Shown: one piece after another, positions 24,497 through 33,334 of the stretch
How positions within the stretch are numbered: position 1 is the stretch's first letter
Layout: the number at the start of each line of letters is the position of its first letter
Source of the DNA: Planctomycetota bacterium
GTDB lineage: Bacteria; Planctomycetota; Phycisphaerae; WQYP01
Direction: 5' to 3'
Assembly: GCA_021808105.1 (NCBI GenBank)
Contig: JAKBCC010000020.1
Location: 3,106-42,625, forward strand
Length of the DNA: 39,520 nt
Made by a program: the position numbers and the translations under genes
Notes under the pieces: model-generated
Databases searched by the model: none
Seen by the model: the letters and a program-made list of their open reading frames with translations, nothing else
Told to the model about the DNA's origin: nothing

Positions 24497-26074
24497 GTGA
24501 GTACGGCATTGTCGCAGGATTACGCACTGTGGAAGCCGCAGGCCAATCCGTGGATGATTGCGGTCTCGGTGATGCTGGGCACGTTTATGGAGGTGCTGGA
24601 CACCTCTATTGCCAATGTGGCATTACCGCATATTGCCGGCAGCATGTCCATTACCCCCGATGACGCCACCTGGGTACTGACCAGTTACCTGATCTCCAAC
24701 GCGGTGGTGTTGACCGCCGCCGGCTGGCTGAGCCGGACGTTTGGACGCAAGCGGTTTTTATTAACGTGCATTACGATTTTTGCGGTAGCCTCCGTCATGG
24801 CGGGCGCAGCGCCCAATTTTCCATTTTTAATTTTTGCTCTGATTATTCAGGGGGCAGGCGGGGGGGCCTTACAGCCCAGTGCCCAGGCGATTCTGCTGGA
24901 AAGTTTCCCGGTACAAAAGCGCGGACAAGCCATGGCTTTTTACACCTTTGGCGTAATTTGCGCTCCGGTGATCGGGCCGACACTCGGCGGCTGGATTACC
25001 GATTCATTTTCCTGGCGATGGGTATTTTATATTAATATCCCCGTGGCGATTGTGGCATTTCTCATGGTGCAAACGTACGTGGAGGATCCACCCTATATCC
25101 GTCATGCCATAAAAACCAGGCTTGATACCGTCGGCTTTATTCTGCTTTCGGTATGGATTGCGGCGCTGCAGATCATGTTGGATAAAGGGCAGGATGCGGA
25201 CTGGTTCGGTGCCGTATGGGTTCGCTGGGCGGCGGCCATTGCGATCATCGGTTTTCTGGCGTTTATCGCGTGGGAGCTTACCAGTGACGCCCCTCTGGTA
25301 AACTTGCGGGTCTTGAAGAACCGTAATCTGCTGATCGGTACAATTCTGATATTCATTGTCGGAATTGTGTTGTATGCCACCACGGCCCTGTTGCCGCTTT
25401 TTCTTCAGACAATCATGGGATATTCCGCGTTGGACAGCGGTTTGGCGGTAAGTCCGCGCGGATTGGGTTCGGTGATTGGCATTTTGATCATCGGTCGCTT
25501 GACCAATCTTATTGATAACCGATTTCTGATGATCAGCGCCCTGTTGGCTCTGGCCTATTCCAGCTTTCTTTTGGGACACCTGGATCCTCAGATCAGTCAG
25601 TTCAGTGTGACCTGGCCTATTATTATCAATGGTTTTGCCACCAGCATGTTGTTTATACCCCTGACGACCACTGCGGTGGGAACCCTGCAAAACGATCAGA
25701 TGGGCAATGCTACAAGTATTTACAACTTAATGCGGAATATCGGCGGGGCTTTCGGAATTTCTGTGACCACCGCTTTGCTTAGTCGTGAAAGTCAAAGCAG
25801 CCAGAACATGCTGGTATCCCACACCACACCCTTGAATCCGGTGTTTAACCGCCGGCTCCATCAGATCCAGAACATGTTCGCTGTGCACGCGCCGGCGGTT
25901 ACCGCCCACAAGCAGGCACTGGGATTGATTTACCAATCTTTAGGTCAACAAGCCGGTGTCATGGCGTATGTGTTCAACTTCCGGCTAATGGCGGTGCTGG
26001 TATTATGCTGCATTCCCTTTGTATTTTTTCTGAAAATACCCAAATACCGCAGCAAACCGGTGGAGGTGCATTAA
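24497..26074 (+). CDS. DHA2-family MFS multidrug efflux transporter (EmrB/QacA type)
   Basis: Proton-driven 14-TM exporter. Seen: LDTSIANVALP in TM1 (34-44), motif A GWLSRTFGRKRF (76-87) and the antiporter motif C PVIGPTLGGW (157-166). The length of 525 residues is typical. The GTG start has GGGAG upstream. It begins 30 bp after the ACP gene and may be co-transcribed, which would suggest export of a lipid-like product or a stress response (inference). No EmrA-type adaptor is adjacent. Confidence 0.93.
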   Translation: MSTALSQDYALWKPQANPWMIAVSVMLGTFMEVLDTSIANVALPHIAGSMSITPDDATWVLTSYLISNAVVLTAAGWLSRTFGRKRFLLTCITIFAVASVMAGAAPNFPFLIFALIIQGAGGGALQPSAQAILLESFPVQKRGQAMAFYTFGVICAPVIGPTLGGWITDSFSWRWVFYINIPVAIVAFLMVQTYVEDPPYIRHAIKTRLDTVGFILLSVWIAALQIMLDKGQDADWFGAVWVRWAAAIAIIGFLAFIAWELTSDAPLVNLRVLKNRNLLIGTILIFIVGIVLYATTALLPLFLQTIMGYSALDSGLAVSPRGLGSVIGILIIGRLTNLIDNRFLMISALLALAYSSFLLGHLDPQISQFSVTWPIIINGFATSMLFIPLTTTAVGTLQNDQMGNATSIYNLMRNIGGAFGISVTTALLSRESQSSQNMLVSHTTPLNPVFNRRLHQIQNMFAVHAPAVTAHKQALGLIYQSLGQQAGVMAYVFNFRLMAVLVLCCIPFVFFLKIPKYRSKPVEVH

Positions 26075-26084
26075 GCCTGTCGGC

Positions 26085-26711
26085 CTATTTAATTCCATAC
26101 CATGGTCGCACATCCACGCAGCTCATGCCGGCCGCCGCCGCCGCCTGAAAGCCCAGTTCCCCGTCTTCATACACAATGCACTCTTCGGGCTTAAGGCCCA
26201 TGCGTAAAGCCGCCGCAAGAAATGAATCGGGTGCCGGTTTTCCATGTTCGACATCATCAGCGCAAATAACAATCGGAAATAATTCCATCAGTCCTGCGGC
26301 CCGCAACTGATGATCCACAATGCGATGGATTCCACCGCTGGCTACCGAAAGCCCCCGGCGGCCATGTTCACGCCGGGCAATGGCCACAACCGCAGGGATC
26401 AGGACAATATCCGGAATACTCTCAATGTATGCTTCTTCCTTGCGATGGGTTATATGCTCGCCGGAGATGCTGGATTTATGTTCCAAAGCCAGGGCCTGTG
26501 CGATTTGTAATGTTGGCATTCCGGCAAGGCGGTAAAATTCATCTTCAGCAAGTGGAATCCCGGCTTCACCCAATGCCGTCTGCCACGCCCGATAGTGCAT
26601 GGGCATGGTGTCAACCAAAGTACCATCGCAATCAAAAATCAACCCGCGAATATACGCCGGTAGTTCTGCCTGAGGATTGGTGTGCCAGTTGGGTTTCATC
26701 GTTACATTCAT
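26085..26711 (-). CDS. HAD-superfamily hydrolase, beta-phosphoglucomutase/YqaB-like
   Basis: Seen: motif I DCDGTLVDT with the nucleophile and general-acid Asp, motif II Ser in SVASGG, motif III Lys in HGKPAPD and motif IV acidic pair in YEDGELG, with an alpha-helical cap between I and II. This pattern fits small sugar-phosphate phosphatases or phosphomutases. The ATG at 26711 is chosen; the frame is open to a TTG at 26735 with AGAGG upstream, so that start remains possible. It ends 10 bp from the convergent MFS gene and lies downstream of the APC permease gene. Confidence 0.88.
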   Translation of the reverse strand: MNVTMKPNWHTNPQAELPAYIRGLIFDCDGTLVDTMPMHYRAWQTALGEAGIPLAEDEFYRLAGMPTLQIAQALALEHKSSISGEHITHRKEEAYIESIPDIVLIPAVVAIARREHGRRGLSVASGGIHRIVDHQLRAAGLMELFPIVICADDVEHGKPAPDSFLAAALRMGLKPEECIVYEDGELGFQAAAAAGMSCVDVRPWYGIK

Positions 26712-26782
26712 GGGTGATACAGCCTTAAAAAACAAAACAAGCCTCTGAACCCGGCGTTTTCCAAGTTCACCGGTTCAATATT

Positions 26783-28900
26783 TTATGCGTGAATTAACAA
26801 CGGAATATCCTGGGGCAGTTGATCAGCGACAGCCGTTAGGGTATCGCCATGCAAGGCCCGCAGCATGGTGCCCCGACGGGATACGCCCATCAACAGCGCA
26901 TTGACTGAATACGTGGCCGCAAAATCCAGAATGGTGTAAGCCACATCCGGCGAAACGGCATAAATCGGGACCAGTGGAACTTCCGCCTTGGTGCAGACGT
27001 CCTGCGCTTTGCGGAATGTGGCGATGGCATCAGGGTCTTCTTCCAGGGTCGGTCCTTCACTATCGGCGGCAAATGCCAGATTCAACTGACGCACGAAAAT
27101 AACAAAAAGAATCGCGCCTGATTGCTTGGCATATTGTGCCGCAAAATCCAACAGGCGAGGGGAGCCTCGCGTGGCCACGAGCACCTTGGGCATGGACATT
27201 TCCAATTCTTTTCCGGGGGTGCCAAAAGCCAGTTGCTCAGGGGATGTCTGCGCCTCAATCTTAGCGTCCTCTGATTCCTTGATCTTCGGTGCCAACAATC
27301 GCAGTTGGTAGATGGCCGTCACCGCCAAGCTGAAAAAAATTGCGACTGCCGCAAAGGACCACCCGGCGTAAACGGGACGGTGATGCAAAAATAGCAGGGC
27401 CAGCTTCAGCATGGCCACGCCGACGGCACATGCCAGAACGGAACTTACCACAAGAACCCGGGATCGCACGGCCACGCTCAACCCCGGATACTGTTTGGTA
27501 TAAAAACGCGCCAGTAATCCGCTGGCCAGCACACTAAGGGCAAATATCAGCGCCTCATGCTTCTGCAGCGCCAGAGTAATCTCGATGGCGGCCATAATCA
27601 CACCGACGGCCCCAAGATAAATTCGCTCCCAGGATTGCAGCTTGAGTTCCCGGTTTATCGCAGCACTTGAAAGGTTAATGGTAATAGCACCCACAACGCC
27701 AATGGCGTACAAATCACCCAAGGTGCTTAAGTCGTGAAAAATACTCAAAATCAGAACGGGAACAATCACCGCCGGTATCAGTGCCAGCCAGGGTACGCCA
27801 AACACATTGAGCCGGGATAAAAAACGCGGTAATTCATTATCGCGGGACATCGTATACTGAATACTCATCATGGCGCCAATGGCCGTGTTGACGGCGGAAA
27901 TAAGCAGTAATCCAAATACGATGCCGCATATCCAGCCGAACGGACGTCCGACAAAATCACTGGCCATGACCCGCAAAACCGCGTTCTGTATCTCATTTTC
28001 ACGGCTGAAATTCTTATCCATCCGCGTGACCGCAGTCACCATTTGCGGATGACTTTTCCAGTCACGATGTGTTCGCTTGAATTGATGCACCTGATGATGC
28101 AACACAATAGCGGGGGTGGTAAACCTTTCCGCCGGTTTTGAGGGTGTGGGACTTAAGGCACACATACCGATGGCCAGTATCAGATTCAGCACCACAACTT
28201 CTACCAGCACCGGCAGGATGGTCTTCCGAGCCGTCTGCTTCACCGGGCGCACCATCACCCCGGTCATATTGGCGACAGCCTCCACGCCCGACAGGGCCAG
28301 AACGACGTTGACAAATGCAAACCATTTATCCGTGAAATGGCCCGTGATTTGTCCATAGGCCATAATGCGATGCCAACCCTCGGCCAGATGCGGTACACTG
28401 AAAGCGGTAATCACCAACGTCAGCACAAAAGTCGCGATGGCGACAATCAACGCCAGAACGCCCACTTTCCGCAAACCAAAGTAATTAAGAAGACCGATCA
28501 AGATGATTGCGACGATGCCGCAAATTGGCACCAGAGGGCCGTCATTGGGCACGCCAATGTATTGAATGCCGTCAAATGCCGACATCGCCGCCGTGACAAT
28601 ATAATCAGCGCATAACAGCAGCGCACCAATTACGGCCAATTGCCGGCTTAGATGTTTGGCCGAAGAGTAGACACCGCCGCCATCCGGAAAACAGCGGCAG
28701 ATAATGATATACGCCCCGCCCACCAGCGCGACCAGCACCCCAACAGCTAATACATACCAGAAGCTCTGATACAGGGAATAAAAGAACGCCAGACCGAGAA
28801 CGTAAAACCGGCTCGTGCCCCAATCGCCATATAATATGGCGGACGCATGATACCACTTTAATTCCCGGGGACGTTCGTTATGTCGAACGGAATGATCCAT
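26783..28900 (-). CDS. APC-superfamily permease with C-terminal universal-stress (USP) domain
   Basis: About 705 residues. The N-terminal 540 or so residues hold about 12 TMs with the amino-acid permease pattern (early GDWGTSRFYVLG helix; VVLALSGVEAVANMTG; SIQYTMSRDNELP). From about residue 575 a cytoplasmic USP domain follows (MPKVLVATRGSPRLLDFAAQ; LMGVSRRGTMLRALHGDTL). A charged loop of about 60 residues lies between TM7 and TM8. The start chosen is the ATG at 28900 with GGAG 6 bp upstream, six codons inside the longest frame. The USP domain probably senses nucleotide or energy state; the substrate is unknown. Confidence 0.88.
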   Translation of the reverse strand: MDHSVRHNERPRELKWYHASAILYGDWGTSRFYVLGLAFFYSLYQSFWYVLAVGVLVALVGGAYIIICRCFPDGGGVYSSAKHLSRQLAVIGALLLCADYIVTAAMSAFDGIQYIGVPNDGPLVPICGIVAIILIGLLNYFGLRKVGVLALIVAIATFVLTLVITAFSVPHLAEGWHRIMAYGQITGHFTDKWFAFVNVVLALSGVEAVANMTGVMVRPVKQTARKTILPVLVEVVVLNLILAIGMCALSPTPSKPAERFTTPAIVLHHQVHQFKRTHRDWKSHPQMVTAVTRMDKNFSRENEIQNAVLRVMASDFVGRPFGWICGIVFGLLLISAVNTAIGAMMSIQYTMSRDNELPRFLSRLNVFGVPWLALIPAVIVPVLILSIFHDLSTLGDLYAIGVVGAITINLSSAAINRELKLQSWERIYLGAVGVIMAAIEITLALQKHEALIFALSVLASGLLARFYTKQYPGLSVAVRSRVLVVSSVLACAVGVAMLKLALLFLHHRPVYAGWSFAAVAIFFSLAVTAIYQLRLLAPKIKESEDAKIEAQTSPEQLAFGTPGKELEMSMPKVLVATRGSPRLLDFAAQYAKQSGAILFVIFVRQLNLAFAADSEGPTLEEDPDAIATFRKAQDVCTKAEVPLVPIYAVSPDVAYTILDFAATYSVNALLMGVSRRGTMLRALHGDTLTAVADQLPQDIPLLIHA

Positions 28901-29104
28901 TATACTCCGGCCTGCCAATTTCTCCCGCTGTCGGCGAAAACCACTGCCGATATCAGGCTTTTGCCCAGCGAACTAAAAAGTGATGGTATACCGATATTGT
29001 CGCCCGTCAAGCCCGCGGCGTGTGCGGCCAGGCGGGGCGATTGGGAATATCTCCCAATAAAACTGCTCAACTTACTTCCCCCACGATCGCCTTTCGGTTG
29101 TCCT

Positions 29105-30019
29105 TCATATCTGTTGAATTTCCGCAATTCGGGCGGAAGTCAGATCTCCATCGGCCACGATAATTCGATAGGAGGTCGTAAGCGACTCTCCCGAGCCAAG
29201 AGTAAAATCCCCGCGCGGCGGGGGCGTTACATCGGATTCAAAAAATGATTGGCCGAAGGGATTGGCGGTAAATAAACCGTACGCCCGTACGTGCCACCAC
29301 GTCGGAAAACGAAATCCGCCGGGACGTTGAATAATTGCCACCGTGGCCGATTTTCCGGCGCTGGCTTGGCCGCAATAGGCACACCAACTCGCCCGTTTCC
29401 CCCAAGTTATTTCAGGGCCGGCGGTTTTGGCGGAATAACTGAGGCCTTCCCCGTTGAATATGCGCCCGGTCTTTTCAGCGATCATCAGCGGTGCTAACCT
29501 TACGGCGACCAAGCCGCCCTCTTTGGTGTCTCCGAACGTGACGGCGGAATGCTCAGCGGGGGTAAGACTGATCGCGAAGTCCATTATATTGGCATCGGCA
29601 AGGCCGAAAACCTCGCATTTACGGTGTTCCTTGAGAATGTTCAGGCCGTCGGCATCTTCCCAAGATGCGGTCAAATCAATATGTCCCTTTTTATCATCAC
29701 CTTTATATGAGACATATTCAGTCCGGATTTTTCCGTGATCGGGCTTATATTCCTCCCAGAAGTCACAGCCGTTCACGCTGCCGTGGCCGCACCACAAACC
29801 CCGGTGGTGGGGGTGATCAGAGACCGCCTCTCCGCCATCAATTTCCGGTACGCTGCGGGTAACCGCGACTCCCGATGGCGTAAAAAGGGGATAGAAAATA
29901 GGCTTGGGAAGTGACTTGCGGGCAATAAATCGTGTAAAGATTTTGCCGCCGATCAGAACCTCGAAGCCGTCTGGATAAGACTCAATTTGTACGTTACGTT
30001 CCATTTTTTTGATTTTCAT
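29105..30019 (-). CDS. PmoA-like DUF6807 family protein
   Basis: About 304 residues with the family block HPHHRGLWCGHG and late WWHVRAYGLFTANPFGQSFF. The family, sometimes named after a supposed methane oxygenase subunit, is common in planctomycetes and other polysaccharide degraders and has no proven enzyme activity; its beta-sandwich fold suggests carbohydrate binding or processing. No signal peptide is seen, so it is cytoplasmic as annotated. The start chosen is the ATG at 30019. It is divergent from the sugar-nucleotide epimerase across only 47 bp. Confidence 0.8.
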   Translation of the reverse strand: MKIKKMERNVQIESYPDGFEVLIGGKIFTRFIARKSLPKPIFYPLFTPSGVAVTRSVPEIDGGEAVSDHPHHRGLWCGHGSVNGCDFWEEYKPDHGKIRTEYVSYKGDDKKGHIDLTASWEDADGLNILKEHRKCEVFGLADANIMDFAISLTPAEHSAVTFGDTKEGGLVAVRLAPLMIAEKTGRIFNGEGLSYSAKTAGPEITWGKRASWCAYCGQASAGKSATVAIIQRPGGFRFPTWWHVRAYGLFTANPFGQSFFESDVTPPPRGDFTLGSGESLTTSYRIIVADGDLTSARIAEIQQI

Positions 30020-30066
30020 GCGATAGTAGCTTTTTGGCAAGTGTGAATCTGATCTGGAGAAAAATT

Positions 30067-31050
30067 GTGACGCAAAGAATTTTAATAACCGGCGGGGCGG
30101 GATTCATTGGATCGCATCTTGCGGAGAGCCTTCTGAAGCGCGGACATGCTGTTTACATATTAGATAACGAATCGACCGGAACGCGCGCCAACATTGAACA
30201 TCTTTTTTCCAATCGGCAGTTACGCTTTATTCCCGGCAGTATCATGGATGAAGCTGTGATATCCCGCCTGGTGGGGACCTGCCATTATGTTGTCCATTTA
30301 GCTGCGGCGGTAGGTGTGCAATATATTCTTGATAACCCGCTGGAAAGTATCCTGACCAATGTGGTGGGAACCGAGCGGGTACTTAACGCATGTCGAGATT
30401 TTGAAAAACCGCTCTTTCTGGCCAGCACCAGTGAGGTTTATGGCCTGCAGACGCACGCCCCTCTGAAGGAAAATGATTATTGTGTCCTCGGGGCCACGTC
30501 CGTCAGTCGTTGGTCCTATGCCTGTTCTAAAGCTCTCGATGAGTTTATGGCTCTTGCCTACCACCAGAAACAGGCGTTCCCCGTGACGATAGGGCGATTT
30601 TTTAATACCGTAGGCCCCCGCCAGTCACCTGCGTACGGCATGGTGTTGCCGCGCCTCGTTGATCAGGCCTTGCAGAATCAACCGCTAACGGTGTACGGCG
30701 ATGGCCGGCAGACTCGAACATTTACCCACATTCTGGATGCCGTCCAGGCCATCACATTGCTGATGGACCATCCGGAGGCTGCCGGCGACGTTTATAATAT
30801 TGGCGGAACCGAAGAAATCAGTATCCTGGCGTTGGCGCAGCGCGTGCTGGAAATCACGGGCAGTGCGTCCAGTATCAAATTGATTCCATATAACGAGGTA
30901 TTCAATAATAATTTTCAAGATATGCCCCGGCGCGTTCCGGATACCGGAAAGCTGAGAACTGCGACAGGATTTTCTCCTCAGTCGGATCTCAACACCATGA
31001 TTGCCGATGTCATTGCTGATCGGAGAGGCAGGCTTGCTACGGCCAAATAG
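30067..31050 (+). CDS. NAD-dependent sugar-nucleotide epimerase/dehydratase (extended SDR)
   Basis: Acts on a nucleotide-linked sugar. Seen: the NAD-binding TGGAGFIG (8-15), the catalytic Tyr and Lys in YACSK, STSEVYG, and the substrate-binding blocks NTVGPRQSPAYGMV and VYGDGRQTRTF. The length of 327 residues is normal. The start is a GTG at 30067 with GGAG upstream; the frame is open to a TTG at 30034 that has no support. It is nearest in pattern to UDP-glucuronate decarboxylase or UDP-glucose/GlcNAc 4-epimerase enzymes; which one is not determined. A GT4 gene lies 3 kb downstream. Confidence 0.88.
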   Translation: MTQRILITGGAGFIGSHLAESLLKRGHAVYILDNESTGTRANIEHLFSNRQLRFIPGSIMDEAVISRLVGTCHYVVHLAAAVGVQYILDNPLESILTNVVGTERVLNACRDFEKPLFLASTSEVYGLQTHAPLKENDYCVLGATSVSRWSYACSKALDEFMALAYHQKQAFPVTIGRFFNTVGPRQSPAYGMVLPRLVDQALQNQPLTVYGDGRQTRTFTHILDAVQAITLLMDHPEAAGDVYNIGGTEEISILALAQRVLEITGSASSIKLIPYNEVFNNNFQDMPRRVPDTGKLRTATGFSPQSDLNTMIADVIADRRGRLATAK

Positions 31051-31083
31051 CGCAGGAGAGCCTTTCATCGCGATTGGACCGTT

Positions 31084-31209
31084 AAGGCTAAGTCCAATAC
31101 GGTTTACTTAAGGAATTTCCCTGCCCATCACCCTTGATCCTGTTGTAAGGCGGCGGTTTTCGGTGCCATGATTCCCCTTAACTAAACCGTATTGAGGCTA
31201 AGTCCTATT
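31084..31209. repeat. Composite inverted/direct repeat element
   Basis: An inverted repeat of 22/24 bp pairs 31095-31116 with 31171-31194 (one mismatch and a 2-bp indel) around a 54-bp loop. The string GGCTAAGTCC flanks it as a direct repeat at both ends (31086-31095; 31195-31204). Inverted repeats inside short direct repeats recall a miniature mobile element. A long mRNA stem after the epimerase gene is the alternative. No transposase is present in the window. Confidence 0.6.
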
Positions 31210-31257
31210 CGAAAACTCCCATTGCCAGTAAAAGTCTTTTTATTTTGCGAAAATACT

Positions 31258-31286
31258 TTGGGCCAGTTGGGATTAATCACTATTAT
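31258..31286 (+). promoter_or_regulatory. Candidate promoter for the cupin gene
   Basis: TTGGGC (31258-31263), a 17-bp spacer and TATTAT (31281-31286). A second, perfect TATAAT at 31298-31303 lacks a good -35. Either would give a leader of roughly 140-160 nt before the ATG at 31450. Confidence 0.3.
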
Positions 31287-31449
31287 CTATAACGTCCTAT
31301 AATATATGTTATGTTAAATTGCGCTAAATACGAATAAAAGGATCGACTGCCCGCCGCTTGGAAGGCGGCCATCTTGTCGCCGAGTATGCCATCTGCTACG
31401 ATCCAAGGTTAATGATGGATCTTTAGATTCGGTTGGAAATGGGTTATCT

Positions 31450-32193
31450 ATGGACGATATTCGACATTTGATCCTGCCTGCGGGCATCGGGTTGACCCAT
31501 TTGCAGGTCTACGACCAGATTGCTCCCGATGGCCTGATCGGTGGAAGTCCACATTTTCATACCTGCAGTTCGGAAATTTATTGTGTTCTGGCGGGGCGCG
31601 GGAATGTAGAATTGCTTTGGTCGGGCGGATACAGAAAAATTGCTCTGGAACCCAAAAAGGTTGTTTATTTCCGTCCCGGTGTGATCCACCGTTTGGAGAA
31701 CCCGGATAGTAAGCTTGAAATTCTGGTTATTATGCAAAATGGCGGGCTGCCGGAACGTGGTGATTTTGTGCTTACCTTTCCCGAGGCTGTTCTTAAGGAT
31801 CCCGAAGCGTATAAATTAGCCGCCCAGGCCGCCGATGTTCCCTCAGCGATCCGACGGCGCGATCTGGCGGTTCAGGGGTTTGAACCACTCAAAACAGCAA
31901 TGATCGGTAATCCAACATCCGCAAGAGCCATGCTTAAGAACCTTTACCAGAGGGCCGGAAAGCTTCTGGCCCCCAAGGCTGATGAATTTTCCAGGGTACT
32001 TCAGGCCGGTGCCCTGGCAGAGGCTGGGCAGGTGGAAAAAGCTGTTTCAATGCTGAAAACAGGGCATCTGAATTATCTGGAAGATACAGCGTGGGGCGAA
32101 ATCGATGCTATGAACTCCCCGACAAAAGCCGGCATGTGCGGTATTCTGCATCCTTATAGTATAATTCCTGCGGAAAAGGCCGTTTCAAATTGA
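31450..32193 (+). CDS. Cupin-domain protein with helical C-terminal extension
   Basis: Single cupin barrel at the N-terminus: motif 1 as PHFHTCSSEIYCVLAGRG (His35, His37, Glu42) and motif 2 as RPGVIHRLEN (His80), so the metal ligands are all present. About 150 further residues are mostly helical and unrecognised, ending in HPYSIIPAEKAVSN. Function is unknown; sugar isomerase or small-molecule sensing are typical for such proteins. The asd gene starts 42 bp downstream, suggesting one transcript. Confidence 0.75.
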   Translation: MDDIRHLILPAGIGLTHLQVYDQIAPDGLIGGSPHFHTCSSEIYCVLAGRGNVELLWSGGYRKIALEPKKVVYFRPGVIHRLENPDSKLEILVIMQNGGLPERGDFVLTFPEAVLKDPEAYKLAAQAADVPSAIRRRDLAVQGFEPLKTAMIGNPTSARAMLKNLYQRAGKLLAPKADEFSRVLQAGALAEAGQVEKAVSMLKTGHLNYLEDTAWGEIDAMNSPTKAGMCGILHPYSIIPAEKAVSN

Positions 32194-32234
32194 AAGGGCC
32201 GCTGTTAGTTGGAAGCATAATAAACAGGAAAGCC

Positions 32235-33254
32235 ATGAATCATCCCCCTACTGTTGCAATTGTCGGTGCCACCGGTGCTGTGGGCGTAGAGTTTATTCGA
32301 TGCCTGGAAGAACGGAATTTTCCATTGGCTGAATTGCGGCTTTTCGCCTCGGCCCGAAGTGCCGGCAAGGACATGACCTACCGTGGGCAAACGCTCAAGG
32401 TCCATGAACTTACCGAGCAGAGCTTTTCCGGGGTGGATATTGCCTTATTCTCTGCGGGCGGTTCCATCAGTAAAAAATTCGGCCCCATTGCCGCCAAAGC
32501 CGGTGCAGTAGTCGTCGATAACAGTTCGGCGTTCCGGATGAATCCGGAGGTGCCCTTAATTGTGCCGGAAATTAATCCTCAGGAAATTAACAACCATAAA
32601 GGGATCATTGCCAATCCCAACTGCTCAACCATCATTGCGCTTGTGCCGCTGTGGCCCCTGCACAAAATAAACCCAATCACCCGGTTAATCGCGGCTACCT
32701 ATCAAGCCGCCAGTGGTGCCGGCGCAGCGGCCATGCAGGAATTGCTTGATGCCACAAAAGCCGCTCTGAATGGACAGGATTACCCCCCCACAGTTCTGCC
32801 TCACCCGTACGCTTTTAATGTCTTTAGCCACAATGCCTCCGTTGATCTACAAACCGGTTACAACGAAGAAGAAATAAAGATGGTAAAAGAAACGCGGAAA
32901 ATCTTCGGCGCTCCGGAGATGCGTATTACCGCCACCTGCGTTCGCGTGCCGGTTTTGCGTGCCCATTGTGAATCTCTCAACATTGAATTTACGTCCCCAA
33001 TTCAAGCAAGCGAAGTTCGGGACATTCTTATGCATGCGCCGGGTGTTAAGGTTGTGGATCAGCGGGAAAAGAATTATTTCCCGATGCCGCGGGATGCTTC
33101 GGGCCAGGGCGATATTCTCGTGGGCCGGATTCGCAATGATTTAAGCGATCCGACAGGCCGGAGCATTGCCATGTTTGTAGCCGGCGACCAGTTGCTTAAA
33201 GGTGCCGCTCTCAACGCTGTGCAAATCGCCGAATTGCTGGTGGCAAAGAACTGA
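32235..33254 (+). CDS. asd: Aspartate-semialdehyde dehydrogenase
   Basis: Reduces aspartyl phosphate to the semialdehyde on the way to lysine, threonine, methionine and diaminopimelate. Seen: the NADP-binding GATGAVGVEF, the catalytic Cys130 in NPNCSTI, the ATYQAASGAGAAAM block and the late VPVLRAHCESL and LVGRIRND blocks. The length of 339 residues is normal for the bacterial type. The start chosen is the ATG at 32235 with AGGAAA upstream; the frame is open to a TTG at 32190 that overlaps the cupin stop. Confidence 0.96.
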   Translation: MNHPPTVAIVGATGAVGVEFIRCLEERNFPLAELRLFASARSAGKDMTYRGQTLKVHELTEQSFSGVDIALFSAGGSISKKFGPIAAKAGAVVVDNSSAFRMNPEVPLIVPEINPQEINNHKGIIANPNCSTIIALVPLWPLHKINPITRLIAATYQAASGAGAAAMQELLDATKAALNGQDYPPTVLPHPYAFNVFSHNASVDLQTGYNEEEIKMVKETRKIFGAPEMRITATCVRVPVLRAHCESLNIEFTSPIQASEVRDILMHAPGVKVVDQREKNYFPMPRDASGQGDILVGRIRNDLSDPTGRSIAMFVAGDQLLKGAALNAVQIAELLVAKN

Positions 33255-33334
33255 CTTCCCACCCCCACCGATTCTGCCGGCCCGCATGGAAATATTCTGC
33301 AACGGACGAACTTGGCTCCCGATGGATAACCGCT

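Larger units (their letters stand above)
31051..31449. other. 399-bp gap before the cupin gene
   Basis: Holds the inverted/direct repeat element at 31084-31209, the candidate promoter at 31258-31286 with a second TATAAT at 31298-31303, and a small leader element (31340-31404) closed by GGATCG / CGATCC around the hairpin GCCGC TTGGAAG GCGGC. No convincing reading frame or known RNA family is seen. Confidence 0.55.

Noticed and set aside
25004-25690. 228-codon minus-strand frame
   Set aside because: It lies wholly opposite the MFS transporter gene and has Gln/Arg-rich, low-quality composition.
31340-31404. tRNA-Ser(GGA)-like hairpin GCCGC TTGGAAG GCGGC
   Set aside because: There is no D arm, no GTTCGA T arm and no CCA-compatible end, and the segment is only 65 nt; it cannot be a functional tRNA.
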